DNA from: Variovorax sp. WS11
GTDB lineage: Bacteria > Pseudomonadota > Gammaproteobacteria > Burkholderiales > Burkholderiaceae_C
Length of the DNA: 64,000 bases
NCBI RefSeq assembly: GCF_010499245.1
Contig: NZ_JAAGOW010000005.1
Coordinates: 434,001 to 498,000, forward strand
Direction of reading: 5' to 3'
Shown here: one piece after another, positions 16,396 through 25,851 of the stretch
Layout of the letters: every line of letters begins with the position of its first letter
Numbering within the stretch: position 1 is the first letter of the stretch
Notes under the pieces: generated by a model
The model's input: only the letters and a program-made list of their open reading frames with translations
Databases searched by the model: none
Told to the model about the DNA's origin: nothing
Made by a program: the position numbers and the translations under genes

Positions 16396-17379
16396 ATGGC
16401 CCCCACCCGCCGACTTTTTTCCGCCACGCTCGCCCTGACGTTCATGGGCGGCCTCCTCGCCGCCGGCAGCGCCGCGCAGGCCCAGGCGTGGCCCGCCAAG
16501 CCGCTCAAGCTCATCGTGCCCTACGCCGCAGGCGGTCCGACCGATGCCATTGCGCGGCTCCTGGCGGTGAAGGTGGGCGCCACCCTGGGCCAGCCGATGG
16601 TGGTGGACAACCGCGCCGGCGCGGGCGGCACCATCGGCGTCGATGCGACCGTCAAGGCGAGCGCCGACGGCTACACCTTCGCCCTGGTGGCGCCGGGCCC
16701 GCTGGCCGGCATGCCCAACCTGATGAAGGCGCCCTACGCGCTCGACGACCTCCAGTACCTGACGCTGGTGGCGAAGATCCCCAGCGTGCTGGTGGTCAAC
16801 AGCAAGTCGGGCATCGATTCGCTCGAGACGCTGGTGAAGAAGGCGAAGGCCGAGCCCGACAAGCTGAGCTACAGCTCGGCCGGCCCCGGCACCACGCCAC
16901 ACATCGGCATGGAGATCTTCAAGGACCAGGCCAAGATCAATATCCTGCACGTGCCGTACAAGGGCGCCGCGCCGGCCATTACCGGCCTGCTGGGTGGCGA
17001 AGTGCAGGTCGCCATGGTGGACCTGATGCCGGTAATGGCGCACATCAACAACGGCTCGCTGAAGGCGCTGGCGGTGGCCGCCGCCGGCCGCGCGCCCCAG
17101 CTGCCCAATGTGCCGACCACGGCGGAGAAGGGCTTGCCCCAGGTCACGATGGAAACCACCTACGGCATCGTCGCGCCCAAGGGCGTGCCGGCCGCGATCG
17201 CGACGCGGGTGCGCGAAGCCTTCATCGCCGCCGTCAACGCGCCCGAGATGAAGCAGCAGTTCCTGCAGCAGGGCGCATTGCCGGTCACCGCCACCAGCGC
17301 CGAGTACCAGCAGCTGATACAGGCCGAATCCGCCAAGTGGAAGGACATCATCGGCAAGGCCAAGATCACGCTGGAGTGA
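16396..17379 (+). CDS. Bug/TctC-family periplasmic solute receptor
   Basis: 327 residues. Signal peptide with hydrophobic core LALTFMGGLLAAGSAAQAQA; mature start WPAKPLKLIVPYAAGGPTDA. Family features include QPMVVDNRAGAGGTIGVDAT, SADGYTFALVAPG and ILHVPYKGAAPAITGLLGGE. CAGGAGACAACACC precedes the ATG. First gene of a plus-strand catabolic operon (Bug, enolase, Bug, crotonase, acyl-CoA dehydrogenase, CoA-transferase, GST). The second Bug gene two positions downstream suggests two ligands, or separate transport and sensing roles. Confidence 0.93.
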   Translation: MAPTRRLFSATLALTFMGGLLAAGSAAQAQAWPAKPLKLIVPYAAGGPTDAIARLLAVKVGATLGQPMVVDNRAGAGGTIGVDATVKASADGYTFALVAPGPLAGMPNLMKAPYALDDLQYLTLVAKIPSVLVVNSKSGIDSLETLVKKAKAEPDKLSYSSAGPGTTPHIGMEIFKDQAKINILHVPYKGAAPAITGLLGGEVQVAMVDLMPVMAHINNGSLKALAVAAAGRAPQLPNVPTTAEKGLPQVTMETTYGIVAPKGVPAAIATRVREAFIAAVNAPEMKQQFLQQGALPVTATSAEYQQLIQAESAKWKDIIGKAKITLE

Positions 17380-17404
17380 TGCGCTTCCCGCTGGACGCCT
17401 TGCC

Positions 17405-18472
17405 ATGAAGATCACAACAGCCACGTTGCAGCCCTGCACGCAGGCGCTGGCCGACCCGCAATGGAAGTTCGCGCGCGCCCAGGTGCCGCGGCTGGAGGGC
17501 TGGGTGCTGCGCCTGGCCGATCAGGATGGGCATGAGGGCCTGGGGTATTGCCACGCCATTCCAGCCATCTCCACCCACGGCGCCGGCGCCGAAGCGGGAC
17601 TCGCCTTCCTGGCGCAGAGCCTGGTCGGCCGGCCGGTGGACGACCTCGCCGGCACGATGGAAGAGATCGACACCACGCTGGCCTACCAACCCACCGTGAA
17701 GGCCGCGATCGACATGGCGCTGCACGATCTGCTGGCGCGTCGCCTGGGCGTGCCGGTGCACGTGCTCCTGGGCGGCAAGCTGCGCGACGCAGTGGCCCTG
17801 TCGCGCATCCTGCCGATCAAGACGCCGGACGAGATGGCCACCATGGCCGGCCGGCTGGCCGATGAGGGCTACAGGCAACTGAAGCTGAAGCTCTCCGGCG
17901 ACACCGACCTCGACGTGCAGCGCATCGCAGCGGTGCGCGCCGCCGTCGGCGAGGGAGTGGCACTCACGCTGGACCCCAACCAGTCGTACAACGCCAAGCA
18001 GATGATCGCCGCCTTCCGCCGCATGGAGCGCTACGGCATCGCGCTGATCGAGCAGCCGGTGCCGGCCGCCGATGTCGCGGGCCTGGCCTTGGTGACGCGC
18101 ACCTTGCCGGTGTCGATCGAGGCCGACGAAAGTGCCCAGAGCGTGCGCGACGTGTTCCGTCTGGTTTCGGAGCGTGCCGTGGACGTGATCAACCTGAAGC
18201 TCACCAATCTCGGCGGCATCCGCCGCTTCCTGCAAGCCGTGCGCATCTGCGAGGCCGGCGAAGTCGGCTGCCGCATGGGCGCGGCCTTCGGGCCCGCGCT
18301 GCTGCAGGCCATGAGCCTGCAGGCCGCCAGCGTGATCCGGCGCTTGCCCCATGCCTGCGAGCTGTCGGAGCACTTGCACCTGCAGGACGATCCCTTTACG
18401 CCGTTGCCGGTGCACGACGGACAGCTGCGGCTGCCGGAAGGTCCCGGCTGCGGCGTGCGCTACAAGAATTGA
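17405..18472 (+). CDS. Mandelate racemase / muconate-lactonising enzyme family protein
   Basis: 355-residue enolase-superfamily enzyme. Capping domain at residues 1-110, then barrel residues: lysine pair in QLKLKLSG, metal ligands in LTLDPNQSY, LIEQPVP and EADESAQS, and the opposite-face lysine in NLKLTNLGG. This matches the muconate-lactonising subgroup. It sits between two Bug receptors and ahead of CoA-ester beta-oxidation-type genes, so it may cycloisomerise, epimerise or dehydrate an imported acid before CoA activation. The gap to the preceding gene is 25 bases and to the next seven. Confidence 0.88.
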   Translation: MKITTATLQPCTQALADPQWKFARAQVPRLEGWVLRLADQDGHEGLGYCHAIPAISTHGAGAEAGLAFLAQSLVGRPVDDLAGTMEEIDTTLAYQPTVKAAIDMALHDLLARRLGVPVHVLLGGKLRDAVALSRILPIKTPDEMATMAGRLADEGYRQLKLKLSGDTDLDVQRIAAVRAAVGEGVALTLDPNQSYNAKQMIAAFRRMERYGIALIEQPVPAADVAGLALVTRTLPVSIEADESAQSVRDVFRLVSERAVDVINLKLTNLGGIRRFLQAVRICEAGEVGCRMGAAFGPALLQAMSLQAASVIRRLPHACELSEHLHLQDDPFTPLPVHDGQLRLPEGPGCGVRYKN

Positions 18473-18479
18473 GGAAGAC

Positions 18480-19445
18480 ATGAAGACAAGTATTCGCCGG
18501 GGCGTTGCCCTCCTGCTGGCCGCGTTGGCCGTCGGCGCCGCGGCGCAGGACTATCCGAGCCGGCCGCTGCGCCTGGTGGTGCCCTTCGCGCCGGGCGGCG
18601 GCGCCGACATCGTGGCCCGTGCCGTGGCGGCCCCGCTCGCCAAGCGGCTCGGGCAGCCGGTGGTGGTCGACAACAAGCCGGGCGGCGGCGCCACGCTGGC
18701 CGCCGACCTGGTCGCCAAGGCGCCGGCCGACGGCTACACGCTGCTGTACACCACGCCAGGCCCGCAGATGGCCAACCCCTACCTGATGGCGAAGCTGCCC
18801 TACGACGCGGTGCGTGACCTGGTGCCGGTGTCGGAAGTGGCCATCGTTCCCAATGTGCTGGTGGTGAACAAGGATCTGCCCGTGCGCACGCTCAAGGAGT
18901 TCATCGCGTACGCCAAGGCCAATCCCGGCAAGGTCAATTTCGCCAGCGCCGGCCAGGGTGCCAGCAGCCACCTGGCGGGTGAGTCGTTCAAGCAGTCGGC
19001 CGGCGTGTCCATCGTCCACATCCCCTACCGCGGCACCGGTCCGGCACTGAGCGACCTGCTGTCGGGTCAGGTGCAGATGGCGATCGACAGCATCGCGGTC
19101 TACAAGCCGCACATCGACAGCGGCGCCTTGCGCGCGCTCGGTGTGGCCACTGCCAGGCGCTCGCCCCTGCTTCCCGACGTACCCCCCATCGCCGACGAGC
19201 TGAAGGCCTTCGATGCGGCGCCGGTCAACTACATCTCGGTGCCGGCGAAGACGCCGCAGGCGGTCATCGACCGTCTGAACCGGGACATCAACGCCGTGCT
19301 GCAGTCGCCGGAACTCAAGCAGCAGCTCGCCGCCAACGGTGTCGTTGCCCAGGGCAGCACGCCGGCCGAAATGGCCGCGCTGATCCGCAGCGAGGCGGCC
19401 AAGTGGAAGACAGTGATCGAAGTCTCCGGCGCCAAGCTCGATTGA
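18480..19445 (+). CDS. Bug/TctC-family periplasmic solute receptor
   Basis: 321 residues. Short signal peptide (KTSIRRGVALLLAALAVGAA, cleavage near AAAQ), then YPSRPLRLVVPFAPGGGADI. Motifs QPVVVDNKPGGGATLAADLV, PADGYTLLYTTPG and IVHIPYRGTGPALSDLLSGQ. The ATG at 18480 has GAGGAAG directly upstream and only seven bases separate it from the enolase stop. Second receptor of this operon; it differs clearly in sequence from the one at 16396, so it is not a recent duplicate. Confidence 0.93.
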   Translation: MKTSIRRGVALLLAALAVGAAAQDYPSRPLRLVVPFAPGGGADIVARAVAAPLAKRLGQPVVVDNKPGGGATLAADLVAKAPADGYTLLYTTPGPQMANPYLMAKLPYDAVRDLVPVSEVAIVPNVLVVNKDLPVRTLKEFIAYAKANPGKVNFASAGQGASSHLAGESFKQSAGVSIVHIPYRGTGPALSDLLSGQVQMAIDSIAVYKPHIDSGALRALGVATARRSPLLPDVPPIADELKAFDAAPVNYISVPAKTPQAVIDRLNRDINAVLQSPELKQQLAANGVVAQGSTPAEMAALIRSEAAKWKTVIEVSGAKLD

Positions 19446-19470
19446 ACCTGAACAAGCAAAGGAACCCTCC

Positions 19471-20247
19471 ATGAACGACCTGACGCAACTCGAAGTGCGC
19501 ATCGACGACTTCGTCGCCACCCTCACCATGAACGCGCCGCCGGTGAACGCACTGACCCGCACGCTCAACGACGAACTCACGCTCGCGCTCGATCGCATTT
19601 CCGAGATGGACGAGGTGCGCGCCGTGTTGCTGACCGGCGCCGGCAAGGTGTTCTGCGCCGGCGCCGACCTCAAGGGCCGGGCCTCGGTGATCAAGGGGCC
19701 GGGCGACCTGCCGGCCCATTCGCGCCGCACCCGCGAGTGCTTCCATGCGATCCGCGAATGCGCGAAGCCGGTGGTGGTCGCCATCAACGGCGCCGCGCTC
19801 GGTTCCGGCGTGGCCATGGTGGCTTCGAGCGACGTGCTGATCGCCTCCGAGAAAGCGTCGCTGGGCCTGCCCGAGGTGGACGTCGGCCTGCTGGGCGGCT
19901 GCCGCCATGCCATGCGCCTGTTCAGCCACTCGCGCCTGCGCCGCATGGCGCTCACCGGCATGCGCGTGGACGGCGCCGAGCTGTACCGGCTGGGCGTGGT
20001 GGAGGCTTGCGTGCCGCCCGAGGCGCTGATGCCCAAGGCGCTGGAGATCGCGCGCACCATCGCCTCGAAGAGCCCGGTGTCGACTCGAATGGGCAAGCAC
20101 ACCCTGAACGTGATCGAGGACATGAGCCTGCGCGACGGCTACCGCTACGAGCAGGACATGACGGCACAGATCGGCAAGACCGACGATGCCAAGGAAGCGC
20201 AGCGCGCCTTTGCCGAGAAGCGGGCGCCGGTCTTCACCGGCCGCTGA
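19471..20247 (+). CDS. Enoyl-CoA hydratase/isomerase (crotonase) family protein
   Basis: 258 residues, cytoplasmic. Crotonase fold with oxyanion-hole segments VFCAGADLKG and NGAALGSGVAMVASSD and the LGLPEVDVGLLGG helix start. The second catalytic glutamate position (PEV) is kept, but the first (the E of the CEL motif in rat crotonase) is replaced by alanine in GSGVAMV. Such proteins are often isomerases, lyases or thioesterases rather than simple hydratases. It precedes an acyl-CoA dehydrogenase and a CoA-transferase, so it acts on a CoA ester produced by that operon. AAAGGAAC lies before the ATG. Confidence 0.88.
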   Translation: MNDLTQLEVRIDDFVATLTMNAPPVNALTRTLNDELTLALDRISEMDEVRAVLLTGAGKVFCAGADLKGRASVIKGPGDLPAHSRRTRECFHAIRECAKPVVVAINGAALGSGVAMVASSDVLIASEKASLGLPEVDVGLLGGCRHAMRLFSHSRLRRMALTGMRVDGAELYRLGVVEACVPPEALMPKALEIARTIASKSPVSTRMGKHTLNVIEDMSLRDGYRYEQDMTAQIGKTDDAKEAQRAFAEKRAPVFTGR

Positions 20248-20319
20248 GCGCTGTCGCTCGGGTGATCGACAGGGCCGGCCACCCCGGGTCCAATGGCGAC
20301 TTCGTCCCAAGGAGCGCCC

Positions 20320-21537
<1,218 letters not shown>

Positions 21538-21647
21538 AGGGGCGCAAAGGACGAGTTGCGCGCGGGCGCATGACAGGGTTGACAGCTACCCGGTAGTCGG
21601 GCGGCGCGGCGATTCCGAGAATGCAAGGCATCAAGGAGATTCGCCCA

Positions 21648-22877
21648 ATGAGCACTGCCACCGGCCCGCTGTCCCACGTCAAGGTCCTCGACGTCAGCCG
21701 CATCCTCGCCGCCCCATGGGCAGGCCAGATCCTCGCCGACCTGGGCGCCGAAGTCATCAAGGTCGAACGGCCGGGCGCCGGCGACGACACCCGCAGCTGG
21801 GGACCGCCCTTCTTGAAGGACACCGAGGGCCATGACACCCGGGAAGCCGGCTACTACCTCGCGGTCAACCGCGGCAAGCGCTCGATCACGGTGAGCCTCG
21901 AGAAGCCGGAAGGCCAGAAGATCGTGAAGGAGCTGGCGTCCCGCGCCGACATCGTGCTGGAGAACTACAAGGCCGGCACGCTGGCGCGCTACGGGCTCGA
22001 CGAGGCCTCGCTGCGCGAGATCAATCCGCGCCTGATCTACTGCTCGGTCACCGGCTTCGGCCAGACCGGCCCGCGCCGCGACCAGCCGGCCTACGACTTC
22101 CTGATCCAGGCCATGGGCGGCCTGATGAGCGTGACGGGCGAGAAGGACGGCCGGCCCGGCGGCGGACCGCAGAAGGTGGGCGTGCCCATCGTCGACATCA
22201 TGACCGGCATGTACGCCGCCGTGTCCGTGCTGGCGGCGCTGGCGCGGCGCGACCGGACCGGCGTCGGCGACACCATCGACATCGCCATGCTCGACGTGCA
22301 GGTCGCGACGCTCGCCAACCAGGCCATGAACTACCTGGTCTCGGGCAAGGTGCCGCGCCGCAACGGCAATGCTCACCCCAACATCCAGCCGCAGGACGTG
22401 TACGCCTGCGCCGATGGCGACGTCATCCTGGTGGTGGGCAACGATGGCCAGTTCGCCAAGCTGTGCCAGGTGTTCGGCCAGCCCGAGTGGGCGGCCGACC
22501 CGCGCTTCGCCACCAACGCCCAGCGGGTGCGCAACATCGGCGAGCTGTCGGCGCTGCTGCGCGACCAGTTCGCCGAATGGGAGCGCGAGAAGCTGATCGC
22601 CGCGCTCGACGGCGCCGGCGTGCCCTGCGGGCCCATCAACACCGTGGCCGACGTGTTCAAGGATCCGCAGGTCAAGGCACGCGGGCTGCTGCGCCACGCG
22701 CCGCACCCGAGCGGCGTGAACGTCCCGCAGGTCGCCAGCCCGATGCGCTTCGGCGGGGAGGCGCTGCCGGCCGGCAGCGCGCCGCCTGTGCTCGGCCAGC
22801 ACAGCGAGGCGATCCTCTGCGAACTGGGCTACGCCGGCGCCGACATCGAAGCGCTGCGGAAGGCGGAGGTGATCTGA
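21648..22877 (+). CDS. CaiB/BaiF-type (family III) CoA-transferase
   Basis: 409 residues. Starts with the family pattern LSHVKVLDVSRILAAPWAGQ and has DLGAEVIKVERPGAGDDTR, VTGFGQTGPRRDQPAYDFL and the predicted catalytic aspartate D183 in VGVPIVDIMTGM. Family III enzymes transfer CoA between carboxylic acids through a mixed-anhydride intermediate on this aspartate. AAGGAG nine bases before the ATG at 21648 decides the start over one at 21621. The 110-base gap after the acyl-CoA dehydrogenase is the largest in the operon and could hold an internal promoter. The stop overlaps the GST start as TGATG. Confidence 0.92.
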   Translation: MSTATGPLSHVKVLDVSRILAAPWAGQILADLGAEVIKVERPGAGDDTRSWGPPFLKDTEGHDTREAGYYLAVNRGKRSITVSLEKPEGQKIVKELASRADIVLENYKAGTLARYGLDEASLREINPRLIYCSVTGFGQTGPRRDQPAYDFLIQAMGGLMSVTGEKDGRPGGGPQKVGVPIVDIMTGMYAAVSVLAALARRDRTGVGDTIDIAMLDVQVATLANQAMNYLVSGKVPRRNGNAHPNIQPQDVYACADGDVILVVGNDGQFAKLCQVFGQPEWAADPRFATNAQRVRNIGELSALLRDQFAEWEREKLIAALDGAGVPCGPINTVADVFKDPQVKARGLLRHAPHPSGVNVPQVASPMRFGGEALPAGSAPPVLGQHSEAILCELGYAGADIEALRKAEVI

Positions 22878-23494
22878 TGGCCGCCCCCCTGACCCTGCAC
22901 TGGTCGCCCAAGTCACCCTACGTGCGCAAGGTGATGGTGTGCGCGCATGAACTGGGCCTCGTGCCGCAGCTGAAGCTGGTGCGCTCGGTAGCCGCCATGC
23001 TCCGGCCGAACCCGGAGATCATGGCGGTCAACCCGCTGTCCAAGATCCCGACGCTGGTACGCGAGGACGGCTCCGTGCTCTTCGATTCGGTGGTGATCTG
23101 CGAGTACCTCAACGCGCGGGCCGGCGGAACGCTGTTCCCTGCGGAAGGCGAGCCGCGCTGGCAGGCGCTGCGCCGGCACGCCTTCGGCGATGGTCTGCTC
23201 GATGCCCTGATCCTTTGGCGCAACGAGCGCGAGCGCCAAGTGCCGCTGCAGCCGCTGTTGGAGGCCTTCGAATTGAAGACGCGCGCCTCGCTGCGCATGC
23301 TCGACGCGGAAGCGGCGGCGCTCGCGGCAGAGCCCTTCTCGATTGGCCAGGTCACGGTGGGCTGTGCGCTCGGCTACCTCGACTACCGCTTCGACGCCTT
23401 CGGCTGGCGGGCGCAGGCACCGCGACTGGCGGACTGGTTCGATGTGCTGTGCAGGCGGCCCTCCTTCCAGGCGACCCGGCCAGTCGATGGCTGA
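22877..23494 (+). CDS. Glutathione S-transferase family protein
   Basis: 205 residues. N-terminal thioredoxin-like domain (LTLHWSPKSPYVRKVMVCAH, then NPLSKIPTLVREDGSVLFDS with the cis-proline) and an all-helical C-terminal domain with WFDVLCRRPSFQATRPV. SPKSPYVRKV places a serine where GST active-site residues lie. Start overlaps the preceding stop (TGATG) behind GGAGGT, so translation is coupled. In catabolic operons GSTs often add or remove glutathione from reactive or isomerisable intermediates; the substrate is not readable here. Confidence 0.9.
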   Translation: MAAPLTLHWSPKSPYVRKVMVCAHELGLVPQLKLVRSVAAMLRPNPEIMAVNPLSKIPTLVREDGSVLFDSVVICEYLNARAGGTLFPAEGEPRWQALRRHAFGDGLLDALILWRNERERQVPLQPLLEAFELKTRASLRMLDAEAAALAAEPFSIGQVTVGCALGYLDYRFDAFGWRAQAPRLADWFDVLCRRPSFQATRPVDG

Positions 23495-23512
23495 CGGGGG
23501 CAAACACCCATC

Positions 23513-23542
23513 TGGACGATCAACTGTTCCAGTCCCTATGAT
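23513..23542 (+). promoter_or_regulatory. Candidate promoter giving a near-leaderless transcript
   Basis: TGGACG (23513-23518), an 18-base spacer and TATGAT (23537-23542, five of six consensus bases). The downstream ATG at 23549 begins only seven bases after the -10 element, so transcription would start at or within a few bases of the start codon. Confidence 0.4.
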
Positions 23543-23548
23543 TGTGGG

Positions 23549-23857
23549 ATGAACCGCGAGAGTGAAGAACAGCTGCTGGCCCTCGGCGCCGCCCAGGCAA
23601 AGCGCTTCGACGTCCATGAATGGCAAGACTTGGCCGCGAAGGGTCCGGTCTTGAAAGACGAGGTTGCGGCTGCGGCCCTGTTCCTGGCAGGCGGCTACTG
23701 GTATGGACATGAGGACGAGCTCTTCCAGGTCGCCGACTCGCTCGCTCCCGGTTGTCGCGGCCACTTTGCAGCGCTCTCCAAGAAAGTTCACTTCGATTGC
23801 AGTCGCTTCAATAGCATGCTGAAAGCCCGTATCCGGCATGAATCACGCCACACCTGA
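23549..23857 (+). CDS. Small hypothetical protein upstream of a nucleotidyltransferase remnant
   Basis: 102 residues, not recognised. Mixed alpha-helical composition with FLAGGYWYGHEDELFQVADS in the middle; no signal peptide or membrane segment. It overlaps the nucleotidyltransferase frame by 20 bases, a typical two-gene module arrangement, so it may be that protein's partner. A promoter-like sequence lies immediately upstream. The codon pattern is less GC-biased at third positions than the flanking catabolic genes, which would fit an acquired cassette; this was judged by eye. Confidence 0.55.
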   Translation: MNRESEEQLLALGAAQAKRFDVHEWQDLAAKGPVLKDEVAAAALFLAGGYWYGHEDELFQVADSLAPGCRGHFAALSKKVHFDCSRFNSMLKARIRHESRHT

Positions 23858-24389
23858 ACTTGCCGCTGCCTTGTCGATCATGCTCGACAAGATCGAAGCG
23901 ACCCTGCGCGAGAGCGGCTATCAGGGCGAACCCATCGCGATGTACCTCGCAGGCGGTCTGGCAGTGAACTACTACTGCGGGACGCGCTTCACGACTGACG
24001 TGGACGCGAGCTTCTCGAGGCGTGTCGCTTTGAACTACCGGGACTTGGTCGTGGACTTCAAGGACGCCGCTGGCAAGGACAGCCAAATTTACTTCGACAC
24101 GTCCTATTCTCCGACGCTCGGCCCGATGCACGAGGACTACGAGGACGATGCGATCGAATGGACTGGTATCGGCAACGAGCGTCGGCTTGTCAAGGTGATG
24201 GTCCTGGCACCCGTGGACAAGCTCGAGTTCCCGTCCTCCGGGGTAGGGGTACGACGGCGTCAGTGGAAGGCAGCGAGAAAAGTGGGCTCGCCCGGAGAGG
24301 CTCTGTCGTGGCGCATCAGCGGTAGAGGCTTTCCGCGTTGGTGCTCAGAACCTGGCGCACCACGGCATCGCTGCCCGCCCATTCCATGA
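23838..24389 (+). pseudogene. Truncated nucleotidyltransferase-fold protein (DUF6036-like)
   Basis: The first ~130 residues look genuine: AMYLAGGLAVNYYCGTRFTT followed by DVDASFSR is the GG...R.T.D.D pattern of nucleotidyltransferase-fold proteins related to DUF6036 and AbiEii-type toxins. After LAPVDKLEF (about base 24235) the translation becomes low-complexity arginine and proline sequence, where relatives continue with a helix around an SKLxRxxxRDxxD segment. The last 74 bases overlap the amidohydrolase gene on the other strand. A 3' truncation or frameshift near 24230-24240 is the simplest explanation. No antisense or downstream fragment of the missing part was found before 24316. Confidence 0.6.
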
Positions 24390-25137
24390 ACATATCCAAC
24401 AGCTGAACCGGATCCGGAGCCGGCGTCACGCGCAGGTGGGGCCAGTCGCTGCCCCACAGCAGTCGCTCGGGATTGGCGGCGACCATCTTCTGCTGGAACT
24501 CGCGCCCGACCTCCCAGTCGCTCTCGTTCAACAGGTTGCGGTAGGCGCACAGCTTCACCCACACTCTTCCCGTCTCCAGGAGGCCGAGCAAGGTCCGGAA
24601 GCCGGGGTCGTCGACGCCCGCCTTCGGATCGAAGCCGCCCATGTGGTCGATGACGACGGGGACTGGCAGCGCCCGCAGCTGCGCGGCGATCTCGCCGAGT
24701 GCGCGGCAGTCGGTCCAGAGCTCCGCATGCAGCCCGGCATCTGCGAGTTGGGGCGCGAGCGCGTGCAGGTCGGCCAGCGACGCGCTGCCCGCGAAGTTGG
24801 CGCCGGTGCCGCTGCGGTGACTGAAGCGGGCGCCACGCACGCCGTGCGCCCGCAGGTCCGCGAGGCCCAGGGAACTGCCGGGCCGCACCACGACCACGCC
24901 ACGCAGCGCGGGCTGAACCGCCAGCGCATGCAGCAGCAGCGAGTGGTCATCGCCATAGGCGCTGGGATGGACCAGCACGCCGTTGCCGAGGCCGAGGCGT
25001 CGCAACAGCGCGGTGTACTGCGGCTCGATTGCCTCCGGCGGCGTGTAGCTGCGCTCCGCCGCCAGGGGGAAGCGTTCGTAGGGGCCGAAGAGGTGGGCGT
25101 GGCAGTCCCAGCTGCCCGGCGCGTCGGCGGCGTTCAT
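24316..25137 (-). CDS. Amidohydrolase family protein (2-pyrone-4,6-dicarboxylate lactonase-like)
   Basis: 273 residues. The metal-binding H-x-H motif is at the N-terminus (WDCHAHLFGPYERFP), followed by VLVHPSAYGDD, VIDHMGGFDPKAG and the C-terminal LLWGSDWPHLR. This is the amidohydrolase-2 (COG3618) pattern shared by PDC lactonase and sugar lactonases. The ATG at 25137 overlaps the stop of the upstream gene as ATGA, so the two are coupled. Probably hydrolyses a lactone or a cyclic intermediate of an aromatic or sugar acid. Confidence 0.88.
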   Translation of the reverse strand: MNAADAPGSWDCHAHLFGPYERFPLAAERSYTPPEAIEPQYTALLRRLGLGNGVLVHPSAYGDDHSLLLHALAVQPALRGVVVVRPGSSLGLADLRAHGVRGARFSHRSGTGANFAGSASLADLHALAPQLADAGLHAELWTDCRALGEIAAQLRALPVPVVIDHMGGFDPKAGVDDPGFRTLLGLLETGRVWVKLCAYRNLLNESDWEVGREFQQKMVAANPERLLWGSDWPHLRVTPAPDPVQLLDMFMEWAGSDAVVRQVLSTNAESLYR

Positions 25138-25706
25138 CGCAGCGCTTCGTGCTGCGGCAGCGGGAAGGCAGGCTGCACGCCTTCGGGCAGCGGGATCTCG
25201 TGGCAGTTGAGCGTCATGGCGACCATGGTGTAGTAGCCGATCAGCGCCGTGAGCTCGACCACGGTGCGCTCGCCGAAGCGCTGCAGCACCGCGGCATAGG
25301 TCGCGTTCGAAACCGATTTGTCGCGGTTCAGCTCCACCGCATAGCGCCACACGAGCGCATCGTCTTGCGACATCCCCGGCGGCTCGGTCTGCGCCAGCAA
25401 GGCATCGATGATGGACGGCTCGATGCCGGCCTTCTCGCCCTCGATGCGATGCGCGTACCACTCGAAGGGTGAGCGGCAGGCGCGTCCTGTCACCAGGATG
25501 GCGATCTCCGACAGCCGCGGAGGCAGCGAGGTGCCATAGCGCAACAGCGCGCCGAACGCCTGCCACCGGTCTGCGAGTTCGGCGTTGTGCAGGACCGCGC
25601 GCAACGGTCCCTGGATCTTTCCGCGCGGACCGGAAACGATCTTGTCGTACACCGCCCGCTGGGCAGCGTCCATGATGTCTGGGGAAGGGAGTGAGATCCG
25701 TGGCAT
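25134..25706 (-). CDS. Carboxymuconolactone decarboxylase (CMD/AhpD) family protein
   Basis: 190 residues. CMD-domain features: RLSEIAILVTGRACRSPFEW followed by YAHRIEGEKAG, and LTALIGYYTMVAMTLNCHEI near the C-terminus. The cysteine/histidine arrangement is the gamma-carboxymuconolactone decarboxylase type (C-R-S-P-F-E-W-Y-A-H) rather than the C-x-x-C redox type, so it is not a peroxidase. ATG at 25706 (MPRISLPSPD) is the family-like start; an in-frame ATG at 25742 would add twelve unlikely residues. First gene of a two-gene operon with the amidohydrolase. Such pairs occur in protocatechuate-type and other aromatic-acid pathways. Confidence 0.85.
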   Translation of the reverse strand: MPRISLPSPDIMDAAQRAVYDKIVSGPRGKIQGPLRAVLHNAELADRWQAFGALLRYGTSLPPRLSEIAILVTGRACRSPFEWYAHRIEGEKAGIEPSIIDALLAQTEPPGMSQDDALVWRYAVELNRDKSVSNATYAAVLQRFGERTVVELTALIGYYTMVAMTLNCHEIPLPEGVQPAFPLPQHEALR

Positions 25707-25851
25707 GGCATGTTCCAGAGGACGCGACCGGAAGGTCGACACGATGTGGCCATCATAGGCAACGACAGCGCGCCGGCCTCCAGGTTCACAGCAACGCTGC
25801 TATGCGGAAACTCGCAAGGCGAAGCGGTCGACCGATGGGTGCCATCTCGCT

